Of a stretch of 27,949 nucleotides of DNA, positions 1 through 7,265 are shown in pieces (within the stretch, counting starts at the first letter, position 1; every line of letters begins with the position of its first letter). The stretch covers positions 1 to 27,949 of the forward strand of contig JANQME010000323.1 in assembly GCA_028280205.1 (NCBI GenBank), read 5' to 3'. The notes below the pieces were generated by a model that worked only from the letters and a program-made list of their open reading frames with translations, was not told the origin of the DNA and ran no database searches. This stretch comes from Longimicrobiales bacterium (GTDB taxonomy: Bacteria; Gemmatimonadota; Gemmatimonadetes; Longimicrobiales; Gaopeijiaceae). Both the position numbers and the translations under genes were made by a program.

Positions 1-237
1 GGCGAGGAGCGCCGACGACCGAGATGGTGCCATGCCGCGGGTAACCCACCACCGCCGGGGCCCTCATACCTTCCTCGTTGCGGGCGCAGGGGGGTCGCGG
101 GCTCATACGTCGTCTCTCCTTCTCCCCGTAGCTACGGCTACGCGTCGTCGTCGTTCCTTGTCTGAACACTCGCGAGCCCCCTGCGCGAGCCCCACCGTAC
201 CTGTGCAGAGCTTCCCTAGCGCCATGAACGATGCGCC
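1..237. other. Leader region without a convincing gene; holds inverted repeat
   Basis: No reading frame here looks like a protein: the only open frame (32-241, +) has shadow-like Arg/Ser/Pro composition and overlaps the sigma factor start. The notable content is structural. There is a 16-bp inverted repeat (84-99 with 171-186) with one mismatch and a compact hairpin between its arms (127-142). The heptamer CTCATAC also occurs twice (63-69 and 102-108). It may be the 5' leader or promoter region of the sigma factor gene. I see no confident -35/-10 pair. Confidence 0.5.
84..186. repeat. Long imperfect inverted repeat with nested hairpin
   Basis: The arm GCGCAGGGGGGTCGCG (84-99) pairs with CGCGAGCCCCCTGCGC (171-186) at 15 of 16 positions, separated by 71 bases. 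Inside the loop, CGTAGC (127-132) and GCTACG (137-142) form a perfect 6-bp stem with a TACG tetraloop. The repeat ends about 50 bases before the sigma factor start, so it could be a structured leader, a small RNA, or a remnant of a mobile repeat. Nothing in the sequence decides between these. Confidence 0.55.
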
Positions 238-822
238 ATGACCGACGCCGTCGGAGACCTTGCGAGCTTCGAGAAGGTCGCGCTCCCGCTCATCCCCGAC
301 GTGAGCCGTTTCGCGTTCTCACTCACCCGGGACGAGGATGAAGCGGACGATCTCGTGCAGGAGACCTTCCTGAGGGCGTTCCGGGCCTGGCACACCTTCA
401 CCCCCGGAACGAACGCGCGCAGTTGGCTCTTCACCATCTGCAAGAACACGTTCCGGAGGCGCTTCACCCGGGAGAAGGCGAGGCCCGACGTGGAGCGCGA
501 GGCACAGGGGGACGACGACGCCCTGCCGATCGTCCTGAGCCACGTGAATGCCGAGAAGCTCGGACTCGGCGATCTCTTCGACAGGCTGGACGTGCAGCCG
601 GCGCTCGAACGGGGAATGCGCGATCTCCCGGAACTCTTCCGGGAGATCGTGGCCTTGGTGGATCTGGAAGGGTTTTCGTACCACGAAGCGGCCGAGATCC
701 TCGAGATCCCGGTCGGCACCGTGCGCTCGCGCCTCTTCCGGGCGCGGCGGCGGTTGCAGGAATACCTGATCGACCAGGCCGTCGACATGGGGCTGGCGAA
801 TCCGGTGGAGGACGACACATGA
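238..822 (+). CDS. ECF RNA polymerase sigma factor, SigR/RpoE-like
   Basis: This 194-residue protein is a group 4 (ECF) sigma factor, directing RNA polymerase to a stress regulon. Region 2 is clear around residues 25-80, with the hallmark DLVQETFLRAFRAW followed by PGTNARSWLFTI. Region 4 (about 120-180) carries LPELFREIVALVDLEGFSY and the helix-turn-helix PVGTVRSRLFRARRRL. The PGTNxRxWLF stretch is typical of the actinobacterial SigR type, and the next gene is an RsrA-like zinc anti-sigma factor overlapping by four bases (ATGA), so the two are almost certainly co-translated and a functional pair. No clear Shine-Dalgarno precedes the ATG at 238; the start was chosen because it is the first ATG in frame and gives a normal N-terminus. 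The regulon cannot be read from the sequence; disulfide stress is inferred from the partner. Confidence 0.93.
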   Translation: MTDAVGDLASFEKVALPLIPDVSRFAFSLTRDEDEADDLVQETFLRAFRAWHTFTPGTNARSWLFTICKNTFRRRFTREKARPDVEREAQGDDDALPIVLSHVNAEKLGLGDLFDRLDVQPALERGMRDLPELFREIVALVDLEGFSYHEAAEILEIPVGTVRSRLFRARRRLQEYLIDQAVDMGLANPVEDDT

Positions 823-1076
823 CCGACCGGTCGGGCGCGCGGGACTGCGAGTCCGTGGTGCGCGCGCTGTGGGACTTCCTCGACGCCGAGCTGGACGACG
901 CGTCCGCGGCGGAGATCCAGGCGCACCTGGAGGCGTGCGAGCCGTGCCGGGCCCATGCGGATTTCGAGCGACGGCTTCTGGATGAGCTGTTGGCGATGCG
1001 TCGACGCGAGGCCGATCCGGACGCACTGCGCGCTCGGATCGAGGCCGCCCTGCGGGAGGTGGAAGCGGACGGGTAG
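819..1076 (+). CDS. RsrA-like zinc-binding anti-sigma factor
   Basis: This 85-residue protein has the ZAS zinc-binding anti-sigma pattern: Cys10, then His36-x3-Cys40-x2-Cys43 (HLEACEPC). The C-x25-H-x3-C-x2-C spacing is the same as I recall for Streptomyces RsrA (Cys11, His37, Cys41, Cys44), where oxidation expels zinc and releases SigR. Only these three cysteines are present, all in the zinc site. The ATG at 819 overlaps the sigma stop (ATGA), which sets the start and implies translational coupling. The predicted role is to hold the upstream sigma factor inactive in the cytoplasm under reducing conditions. The C-terminal half is a charged helix, as in family members that wrap the sigma factor. 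Family assignment is strong; redox sensing is inferred from motif conservation. Confidence 0.88.
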   Translation: MTDRSGARDCESVVRALWDFLDAELDDASAAEIQAHLEACEPCRAHADFERRLLDELLAMRRREADPDALRARIEAALREVEADG

Positions 1077-1208
1077 TCGCTGCGTGTCCGCTGCGCTCGT
1101 CCCGAGGACCGCGCTCCGACCCACCGTCCGACGGGATGCGGAACCGGCCTCGGCGGTGCGGCGTTGGTGGGGCGCTCTCACGACACGCACCGACCTCCGG
1201 AGGCTCCG
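1077..1208. other. Intergenic gap; palindromic ribosome binding site at 3' end
   Basis: This 132-base gap between the anti-sigma gene and the DoxX gene shows no credible ORF. Its 3' end holds the perfect 10-bp palindrome CCTCCGGAGG (1194-1203), whose right half is the Shine-Dalgarno GGAGG five bases before the DoxX ATG. The left half is complementary to that site. Confidence 0.5.
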
Positions 1209-1661
1209 ATGAACCTCAAGACCACTTCTCTTCTGCTTTTGCGCGCAAGTCTCGGCTGGCTCATGGTCCTCTGGGGCTGGGACAAGATCTCGAACGTCGA
1301 GCACGCGGTGCGCGTTTCCGAAGGCTTCTACGGGGGGCTGGTGACCGGGGCTTCGATCTGGCAGGCCGCGGGGTATACGCAGGTCGTTCTCGGGCTCGTC
1401 GTCGTGGCGGGGATCTTCCGCCGCTTCGCGTACCCTGTGCTCCTGGCGGTCACCGGTGTCACGCTGCTGGCCGTCTGGAAGTCGATCATCGATCCGTTCG
1501 GGTTTTTCACGGACGGCGGAAACCTCATCTTCTTCCCGTCCTCGACGATCTTCTTCGCCGGACTCGCCCTCGTCGCGTTCCGCGCGGAAGACGTCCTGTG
1601 CCTGGATGCCCGGTTCGAGCCCGCGACCGTCGTCCCCCGCGTGGAGACGACCGTACCGTGA
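1209..1661 (+). CDS. DoxX-family small integral membrane protein
   Basis: This 150-residue protein has about four hydrophobic segments (roughly residues 7-22, 50-68, 72-90 and 108-127), with the loop WGWDKISN after the first, as in DoxX/DoxD-like proteins. Members sit in the cytoplasmic membrane and have been linked to quinone or thiol redox chemistry and oxidative stress; the exact function of this one is unknown. The start at 1209 is preferred over an upstream in-frame GTG at 1164 because GGAGG lies at 1199-1203 and the hydrophobic N-terminus then begins directly. Its position after a SigR/RsrA-like pair makes it a candidate regulon member, but the 132-base gap suggests its own promoter or only loose coupling. 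Confidence 0.8.
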   Translation: MNLKTTSLLLLRASLGWLMVLWGWDKISNVEHAVRVSEGFYGGLVTGASIWQAAGYTQVVLGLVVVAGIFRRFAYPVLLAVTGVTLLAVWKSIIDPFGFFTDGGNLIFFPSSTIFFAGLALVAFRAEDVLCLDARFEPATVVPRVETTVP

Positions 1662-1667
1662 GGGCCG

Positions 1668-1699
1668 CCAACCGTTAGCCCAACCGTTGGGAGGCTATG
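1668..1699 (+). promoter_or_regulatory. Possible RBS-masking hairpin before the lipoprotein gene
   Basis: CCAACCGTT occurs twice (1668-1676, 1680-1688). TAGCC (1676-1680) can pair with GGCTA (1693-1697), with CAA (1681-1683) and TTG (1687-1689) pairing inside. The 3' arm contains part of the Shine-Dalgarno GGGAGG (1689-1694) and the A of the start codon at 1697, so folding would hide the initiation site. This could give temperature- or protein-dependent translation, or be chance; the stem is short and bulged. Confidence 0.35.
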
Positions 1700-2239
1700 A
1701 GAGGTCAGGTCACTTCTTCACTCGTTGCCGCCACGGTCGTGGTGGCCGCGTGCGGCCTCGGGGTCGTCGCCGGCGCGGACTACGCGCCGGGCGTCGACTA
1801 CGCCCGCTACACCTCGCTCGAGTGGGGCGACGCGGACGATCGGCCGGTGGGCGATCCACGCCTCCAGGACAACCCGTTCTTCGAACAGCGGCTGCGAGCG
1901 GCCGTCGCGCTCGAGCTGGCGGAACACGGGATCCGTCAGGGTGTGTCCGGCCCGGGGCTGACCGTTCACCACCACGTCACCGTGCGCGGTCGGGTCGACG
2001 TCTACGATGCGGACGAGCGGCAGGGGTACTCCGCGACGCGCAGGAGCGAGTCGCCGCAGATCGTCGAGTTCGAGGAGGGAACGATCGTGGTCGATATTGC
2101 CGACGCGGAGAGCCGGGACGTCCTCTGGCGGGGTTGGGCCCAGTTCGACATCACGCGTGCCCTCAGCGACCCCGAGGTCATGGACCGCGCGATCCAGGAG
2201 GCCATCGGGAAGATGTTCGAGCGCTTCCCACCCCGGTGA
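1697..2239 (+). CDS. DUF4136-like lipoprotein
   Basis: This 180-residue exported lipoprotein has an N-terminal hydrophobic stretch ending in the lipobox V-A-A-Cys19, so the mature protein should be lipid-anchored at Cys19. The rest follows the DUF4136 pattern: a YxxYTSLEW-type strand near the N-terminus, a helix ending LAEHGIRQ, a strand with HHHVTVRGRVDVY, then IVVDIADAESRDVLWRGWA and a C-terminal helix AIQEAIGKMFERFPP. DUF4136 proteins are periplasmic or outer-membrane lipoproteins of unknown biochemical role. ATG 1697 is 35 bases after the DoxX stop, with GGGAGG just upstream at unusually short spacing. No catalytic residues can be named. Confidence 0.8.
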   Translation: MRGQVTSSLVAATVVVAACGLGVVAGADYAPGVDYARYTSLEWGDADDRPVGDPRLQDNPFFEQRLRAAVALELAEHGIRQGVSGPGLTVHHHVTVRGRVDVYDADERQGYSATRRSESPQIVEFEEGTIVVDIADAESRDVLWRGWAQFDITRALSDPEVMDRAIQEAIGKMFERFPPR

Positions 2240-2256
2240 GTCGGGAGTTACCCGAC
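2240..2256 (+). terminator. Candidate hairpin terminator after the lipoprotein gene
   Basis: GTCGGG (2240-2245) and CCCGAC (2251-2256) form a perfect 6-bp stem with loop AGTTA, starting immediately after the TGA stop. No T-tract follows, so termination is uncertain. CCCGACAC recurs at 2275-2282 and could compete for pairing. Confidence 0.35.
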
Positions 2257-2372
2257 ACTCCCCGTCCACCCCTGCCCGACACCCTTCTCGCCACGGCTTC
2301 GTCATCCTCATGATGGGGTGGTGGGGGCGGTTGGCCGGGAAACGGGTCTCGACTCCGAAGTGGAGGTGGATC

Positions 2373-3083
2373 ATGACGACGAGGACGGCGGTGCCTGCCC
2401 ACGCGCCCGATCTGTCGTACGACGACAGCGACAGCGCGAACAACCGTTTCAAGTCGTCGTTCCGCTCGTACTTCTGGAGCGCGATCATCGTTGCCGCCGG
2501 GGCGCATGTGGGCGCGTTCGTCTACGCCCCCGAGTTCACCGCAGAGGACATCCGGGCCGAGGTGGCTGAGATCGCGACGATCGAGCTGCCTCCCGAAATC
2601 GACATCCCCGAGGCTCCGCAGGCCATCAGCCGCCCGGCTACGCCGGTGATCGCCACGGCGGACATCGCCGACGACGTGACGATCGCCCCCACAACCTTCG
2701 AGACGAACCCGGTGGATGCACTCCCGCCGCCCCCGGGCCCGAAGCGGGGCGACGCCGTCGTGGACGAGGAGACGCCCTTCTTCACGCCCTTCACCGTAGC
2801 GCCGGACATCCTGAATCGTCGGGAGATCGTCACGGCGATGGCGAGGTCGTATCCGCCCATGCTGCGCGAAGCGGGGATCGGCGGAGAAGTGCATGTCTTC
2901 TTCTACATCGACGAGACCGGTCGGGTGAAGGTCACGAGGCTGGCCGAGAGCTCGGGGCATCCCCGACTGGACGCCGCGGCTCTGGAGGTGGCGGGGCTCT
3001 ACGAGTTCTCGCCGGCGATCAACCGGGACCGGAAGGTGGCGGTCTGGGTGTCGTTCCCGGTGATGTTCGCAGTCGCGAACTGA
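2373..3083 (+). CDS. TonB-family energy transducer protein
   Basis: This 236-residue protein has the TonB layout: a short cytoplasmic N-terminus, one membrane anchor (about 33-52), a proline-rich periplasmic spacer (about 73-125, with ELPPEIDIPEAP and LPPPPGPK), and a C-terminal TonB domain (about 145-236). That domain contains YPPMLREAGIGGEVHVFFYI, followed by GRVKVTRLAESSGHPRLDAAA and FSPAINRDRKVAVWV. Such proteins pass proton-motive force to outer-membrane TonB-dependent receptors; some TonB-like proteins have other partners. No ExbB/ExbD or receptor gene is in the window. The start at 2373 follows GGAGGTGG; an in-frame ATG at 2310 would add an unlikely Trp/Arg-rich stretch. Confidence 0.87.
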   Translation: MTTRTAVPAHAPDLSYDDSDSANNRFKSSFRSYFWSAIIVAAGAHVGAFVYAPEFTAEDIRAEVAEIATIELPPEIDIPEAPQAISRPATPVIATADIADDVTIAPTTFETNPVDALPPPPGPKRGDAVVDEETPFFTPFTVAPDILNRREIVTAMARSYPPMLREAGIGGEVHVFFYIDETGRVKVTRLAESSGHPRLDAAALEVAGLYEFSPAINRDRKVAVWVSFPVMFAVAN

Positions 3084-3090
3084 TGGCGTG

Positions 3091-3105
3091 GGGCGCGTGA
3101 CGCCC
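3091..3105 (+). terminator. Weak candidate hairpin after the TonB-family gene
   Basis: GGGCG (3091-3095) and CGCCC (3101-3105) form a 5-bp stem with loop CGTGA, eight bases after the stop codon. There is no T-tract; an alternative pairing uses GGCGT (3085-3089) with ACGCC (3100-3104). Possible terminator or processing site. Confidence 0.25.
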
Positions 3106-3165
3106 TCCGGTCCCCGCCATATGTTGGCGCGACCAGACGAACGGTTCCCAGCCCACACACCGGGG

Positions 3166-3639
3166 ATGAATATGAAGAAGCTCCTCCTCGCCGCCGGAGC
3201 GGCGGTCGTCGTGCTCGCCACCGCCGCCGACGCCTCGGCTCAGGATGCGTCCCATCGCTACGGGAAGTGGCAGATGGACACGGATCGCCCGCCGCCGTAC
3301 GTGAACATCATGACGTACGAGCCGTGGGGAGACGGCGGGATGTCGATCACCGTCGAGTCGACCAACGCGAGCGGCGAGGACAACGCGTGGGGCTACGACA
3401 CCCTGTTCGACGGGGAATTCCGCGACGTCTGGGGTCAGCAGGGCGCGCGCACGTCTGTGGAGTGGGTGAACGAGCAGACGACACGCATCTCGAACATGCG
3501 CAACGGGCGGGTCACCCAGGTGATCATCAACACCCTGTCCGAAGACGGCAATACGATCGAGAACGATTACGTGCGGATGGACGAGAACGGGAAGATCACG
3601 GGCGTCGGACGCGCGACGTACCGCCGCATCGGCAGCTAA
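3166..3639 (+). CDS. Small secreted protein of unknown function
   Basis: This 157-residue protein has a clear Sec signal peptide (MNMKKLLLAAGAAVVVLATA, then a DASAQ cleavage region), so it is exported to the periplasm or beyond. The mature part is hydrophilic and predicted mostly beta: HRYGKWQMDTDR, YVNIMTYEPWGDGGMSITVE, VEWVNEQTTRISNMRNGR and GKITGVGRATYRR. This resembles the G-x-W-x-L...Y small secreted, lipocalin-like proteins common in Acidobacteriota and Gemmatimonadota, but I know no assigned function. The ATG at 3166 (or 3172) is chosen over an upstream GTG at 3088 because it starts directly at the signal peptide. Its stop overlaps the convergent LysR gene's stop by four bases. Confidence 0.75.
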   Translation: MNMKKLLLAAGAAVVVLATAADASAQDASHRYGKWQMDTDRPPPYVNIMTYEPWGDGGMSITVESTNASGEDNAWGYDTLFDGEFRDVWGQQGARTSVEWVNEQTTRISNMRNGRVTQVIINTLSEDGNTIENDYVRMDENGKITGVGRATYRRIGS

Positions 3640-4526
3640 CCACCGGGCACGAGGGCCTCGCCCAGCGCCCTGAAGCGCTCTCCGTGCGGAGAGGACGGCC
3701 GCCACGCCAGCGCGATGGTGCGTCCCGGCTCCGGCGGGCGGAAGGGGATCACGACCAGTTCGTCGCCCTGGCCGGTCTCGTGCTCGACCGCCATCTCCGG
3801 AATCAGGGTGACCCCGAGGCCCGAGGCCACCATGCGCGCCAGCGTCCCGAGGCTCGTGGCGCGGAAGTCGCCCAGCTCGCACGCGCCTGCGGCCTCACAG
3901 ATCACGGAGGTCTGCTGCCGCAGGCAGTGCCCGTCGTCCAGCAGGAGGACGTCCTCGTCGGCGATCTGGGTGGGTCGGGCCTCGGTCCGTTCGGCGAGGG
4001 GGTGCGTGGAAGAGACCGCCAGGAGAAAGCGGTCGGTGAACAGCGGCATCAGCTCCAGCCCACCGACCTCCGACTCCACCGCGACCAGGACGAGGTCGAG
4101 CTCTCCTTCGTCCAGCAGCTCGGTGAGCCGGTCGGTGCGCTCCTCGCGGATGAGCAGGCGGAGCGCGGGAAAGCGATCGCGCACCGCCGGCATCACGCGG
4201 GGCAGGAGGTAGGGCGCGATCGTCGGAATCACTCCGATGCGCACGGTCCCCTCGAGCGGATCGTGCAGTTTGTCCGCGATCGACACGAGGCTTTCCAGAT
4301 CCCGCAGGACGGTCCGGGCGGCCGCGATCACGCGTTCTCCGCCCCCGGTCGGCCGTACCCCGCGCGGGTGGCGTTCGAAGAGGCGCATCCCGAGCTCCTC
4401 TTCGAGCTTCTGGACCTGGGCGCTGAGGCCCGGCTGCGAGACGCCGCACGCCTCGGCCGCCCGGCTGAAGCTGGCGTGCTCCGCCACCGCGACGACGTAC
4501 TCGAGCTGGCGAAGGGTCGGCTTCAC
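3636..4526 (-). CDS. oxyR: OxyR-like LysR-family transcriptional regulator
   Basis: This 296-residue protein has an N-terminal winged helix-turn-helix (about 1-60, FSRAAEACGVSQPGLSAQVQ) and a C-terminal substrate-binding-like domain (about 90-296). The redox motif of OxyR is intact: GHCLRQQTSVIC gives Cys201 and Cys210, the same C-x8-C spacing as Cys199/Cys208 of E. coli OxyR, followed by the family signature FRATSLGTLARMVASGLGVTLIP. It should sense peroxide by disulfide formation and activate detoxification genes. It starts with GTG, 26 bases after the peptidase gene on the same strand, so the two may share a transcript. No catalase or peroxiredoxin gene is adjacent, which is unusual for oxyR. 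The symbol reflects family membership, not proven orthology. Confidence 0.88.
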   Translation of the reverse strand: MKPTLRQLEYVVAVAEHASFSRAAEACGVSQPGLSAQVQKLEEELGMRLFERHPRGVRPTGGGERVIAAARTVLRDLESLVSIADKLHDPLEGTVRIGVIPTIAPYLLPRVMPAVRDRFPALRLLIREERTDRLTELLDEGELDLVLVAVESEVGGLELMPLFTDRFLLAVSSTHPLAERTEARPTQIADEDVLLLDDGHCLRQQTSVICEAAGACELGDFRATSLGTLARMVASGLGVTLIPEMAVEHETGQGDELVVIPFRPPEPGRTIALAWRPSSPHGERFRALGEALVPGG

Positions 4527-4552
4527 GGGGCGGGTCCGGGCGCCGCGCTCGT

Positions 4553-6160
4553 CTAGCGGGCGGGAGCCGCCTCGACCAGCATCGTGGGCAGGGGCATCGG
4601 CTGCATGAGCTTGAAGATCGGAGCGAGCGGCGGCTCTTCGCCATCGGAGTTGCCCGGGCGGGGGATCCAGCCGTCCATGCGGTTCCAGTACACGACGTTG
4701 TCCTCCGTCTCGACCTCGAGCATGTGCGCCACGAGACGACCGAGATTCTGGGCGGTGGGTACGACGTAGCTGCCCGTCGGGAGCTCCATCGAGCGCGTGA
4801 CCACCTCCCCGACCTGGATGCGCGCGACCGCCTCGTGGTTGTACTGCGGCTCGTACTCCACGCCGGCGACGGTGTACGCGCGCACGTCCGTGGTGACCGG
4901 CTCGAAGAGCCGTTCCACGGTGATCCCGTGGCGGAGCAGGAGCGCGACGGCGTCCTCGGCGTCCCGGGGCAGGACGTACGCCCAGGGACGGTCCCGGAGT
5001 CGCGTCGCGACCGGCTTCTTCATGAGCCGCGCCCCGCTGACCTCGATCGTGTCGACGGTCTCGCCGATCGCCATGCCGTCGACGAGGAGGTAGTCGACGA
5101 GCTCGTCCTCGGCCGTGTACTCCATCTCGACCGCCACCTGACCGGACGGAGCGGCCCCCATCGCGATCGTCTCCGCGCGGGCGGCCTCGATGGTGCCCAC
5201 GAGGTGCTCACCGTTGCGCACGGCCCACTCCAGGACGGCCAAGTAGCCGAGGTAGCCCGCGCGAGCACCCACCTCGAGCCCCTGCGAGGGCGCCTCGAAG
5301 AGGATCCCGACGCTGTTCACCAGCCCGCCGTAGTTGCGCCCGATCCGGACCTGCGAGCCTCCGGTGTTCCACTCCTCCTCGTCACCACGCGCGTAGTACC
5401 AGGAGCGCATGCCCTCCCCCTCCAGCCGTGCGTCGATCACGCGGAAGATCTCGTCGTCGCAGATGTCGGTGAGCTCCACGGCGGAGTCGTAGTGGCTCGT
5501 GCACTGGTAGTTCAGGTTGTACGGACGCGAGCCGCCGTTGTGGCCGTCGATGAAGAGGTGCGGACGCCACCGGCCGATGAGGTTCTGCACGTACGATCGG
5601 ATGCTGGGATGCTCCAGCTTGACGTAGTCGCGGTTGAGGTCGATGCCCCAGGCGTTGCCGCGCTGCCCTCGCTCGCTCACTTCGAAGCCGTCCGGGTTCA
5701 TCTGTGGCGCGACGATCACCGTCGCGCGATCCAGCAGCGCGTTGGCCGGAGTGCCCGGTGTCGCGAGGTCGCGCATCAGGACCAGGAGCCCCTCGCGGAA
5801 CGTGCGTTCCCCGCCGTGCACGTTGGCGGCGAAGAGCAGGACCGGTCGATCGAGCGCCATCGCCTCCCACGGTTCGCTCACCAGCGGCTTGCTGAAGACC
5901 GCGTACGCGAGCTTCCGGCCCTCGCGCGTCTCGCCGTACGTCCCGAGCCGCATGTCGGTGCTGACGGCGCGGAGCTCCTCCAGGTAGTCCCACATCTCGA
6001 GGTAGCGGGTGTGCGCCGTGAAGCCGTTCAGCTCCGCCGCGGTGCGCGGGAAGCCGGCCACGACCGGCGACCAGGACACGTTCTGCGCACGGGCCGGGGC
6101 GGGGAGCGAGACCACCGCGAGCAGTGAGACGAGGAGGAGCGGACGAGCGAGGCGTGTCAT
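4553..6160 (-). CDS. Secreted M14-family zinc carboxypeptidase
   Basis: This 535-residue protein has a signal peptide (LLLVSLLAVVSLPAPARAQ) and an M14 metallopeptidase domain at about 50-310. Zinc ligands are visible as His115-x2-Glu118 (NVHGGE) and His207 (FIDGH), and the catalytic Glu is probably Glu289 (GILFEA). APQMNPDGFE and the substrate-binding DLNRDY also fit the family. The C-terminal 220 residues form an extra domain common in large bacterial M14 proteins annotated as 'M14 family metallopeptidase'. It probably trims peptides in the periplasm or outside the cell. It is divergent from the quinone reductase gene (62-base gap) and followed closely by the OxyR-like gene. Substrate is unknown. 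Confidence 0.9.
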   Translation of the reverse strand: MTRLARPLLLVSLLAVVSLPAPARAQNVSWSPVVAGFPRTAAELNGFTAHTRYLEMWDYLEELRAVSTDMRLGTYGETREGRKLAYAVFSKPLVSEPWEAMALDRPVLLFAANVHGGERTFREGLLVLMRDLATPGTPANALLDRATVIVAPQMNPDGFEVSERGQRGNAWGIDLNRDYVKLEHPSIRSYVQNLIGRWRPHLFIDGHNGGSRPYNLNYQCTSHYDSAVELTDICDDEIFRVIDARLEGEGMRSWYYARGDEEEWNTGGSQVRIGRNYGGLVNSVGILFEAPSQGLEVGARAGYLGYLAVLEWAVRNGEHLVGTIEAARAETIAMGAAPSGQVAVEMEYTAEDELVDYLLVDGMAIGETVDTIEVSGARLMKKPVATRLRDRPWAYVLPRDAEDAVALLLRHGITVERLFEPVTTDVRAYTVAGVEYEPQYNHEAVARIQVGEVVTRSMELPTGSYVVPTAQNLGRLVAHMLEVETEDNVVYWNRMDGWIPRPGNSDGEEPPLAPIFKLMQPMPLPTMLVEAAPAR

Positions 6161-6222
6161 GCGGGATTCCGGAGGTGAGTAGATTGGCTGCTCCTACCAT
6201 CGAAGAGCGAGGAGCGTTTCGA
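6161..6222. promoter_or_regulatory. Divergent promoter region, peptidase and quinone reductase
   Basis: This 62-base gap separates two genes reading away from each other, so it should hold both promoters. A TAGATT near 6179-6184 could be a -10 for the rightward gene, and GAGGAG at 6207-6214 is its ribosome binding site. No operator palindrome for the nearby OxyR-like protein is evident. Confidence 0.4.
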
Positions 6223-7200
6223 ATGTGCGGTGCGATCGTGGTCAGCGAGCTGGGCGGTCCCGAGGTCCTCGAGTGGACCGAGCGCGACCCGGGGACACCG
6301 GGGCCCGGCCAGGCGCTGGTGCGCCATACGGCCGTCGGGCTGAACTTCATCGACGTCTACCATCGCACGGGACTCTATCCCATGACGCCCCCGTTCACAC
6401 CCGGTGTGGAGGGTGCCGGCGTCGTGGAGGCCGTCGGCGACGGGGTCGACCACGTCGCCCCGGGCGACCGGGTCGCCTACACGAGCAACGGCCCCATCGG
6501 CTCGTACTGCGAGGCCCGTCTCATCGACGCGTGGCGTCTGGTGAAGCTGCCCGACGAGATCAGCGACGAAGATGCGGCGGCCGTGATGGTCAAGGGCACG
6601 ACCGTGGAGTACCTCGTGCGGCGCACGTGTCCGGTGCAGGAGGGAGACACGGTCCTGCTCACCGCCGCGGCGGGCGGCGTGGGGCTGGTTGCGTGCCAGT
6701 GGCTGCGTGCGCTCGGGGCGACCGTGATCGGGACGGTCGGCTCCGAGGAGAAGGCCGAGCTCGCCCGCGCGCACGGGTGTGATCACGTCGTCCTCTACCG
6801 GGACGAGGACATCACCGAACGGGTCCGAGAGATCACCGACGGAGCGCTGTGCCGCGTCGCGTTCGACTCCGTGGGCGCCACCACGTTCGACGCCTGCCTC
6901 AAGTCCGTCGCGCCCCGCGGACTCGTGGTGACGTTCGGGAACGCGTCGGGGCCGGTCGATCCGGTCTCACCCCTGCAGCTCGCCCGTCAGGGCTCGGTCT
7001 TTCTCACGCGACCGCGCCTGGCCGACCACTACGCGACGCCGGAAGAGACGACCGAAGGCATCGGTGCCCTCTTCGACATGCTGGTGCGCGGAGCGATCGT
7101 CCCGCACATCGGAGCCCGGCGCCCTCTGCGCGAGGTCGCGGACGCGCACCGAGACCTGGAGGCGCGGCGAACCGTGGGCTCGACGGTGCTGCTTCCGTAA
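6223..7200 (+). CDS. qor: NADPH:quinone oxidoreductase (zinc-free MDR family)
   Basis: This 325-residue medium-chain dehydrogenase/reductase is of the quinone oxidoreductase type. The N-terminal GroES-like half has GLNFIDVYHRTGLYP and PGVEGAGVV; the Rossmann half has AAAGGVGLVACQW (about 148-160), the NADPH-binding glycine motif, then GTVGSEEKAELARAHGCDHVV. Zinc-binding cysteines of alcohol dehydrogenases are absent, as expected for this family. It would reduce quinones in the cytoplasm with NADPH. The start at 6223 is preceded by GAGGAG and aligns with the usual family start; an in-frame ATG at 6124 would overlap the divergent peptidase gene. Its gene converges with the ADOP permease gene. 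Confidence 0.92.
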   Translation: MCGAIVVSELGGPEVLEWTERDPGTPGPGQALVRHTAVGLNFIDVYHRTGLYPMTPPFTPGVEGAGVVEAVGDGVDHVAPGDRVAYTSNGPIGSYCEARLIDAWRLVKLPDEISDEDAAAVMVKGTTVEYLVRRTCPVQEGDTVLLTAAAGGVGLVACQWLRALGATVIGTVGSEEKAELARAHGCDHVVLYRDEDITERVREITDGALCRVAFDSVGATTFDACLKSVAPRGLVVTFGNASGPVDPVSPLQLARQGSVFLTRPRLADHYATPEETTEGIGALFDMLVRGAIVPHIGARRPLREVADAHRDLEARRTVGSTVLLP

Positions 7201-7265
7201 CGAAGTCGGCCTCGAAGGGTGATCGGGAAGGGGAGTAGGCCGCCCAACACCCCAGGTCCTTCACA

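Noticed and set aside
32..241. 69-residue frame at the left edge
   Set aside because: Arg/Ser/Pro-rich, no ribosome binding site, overlaps the sigma factor start and includes the inverted repeat arms.
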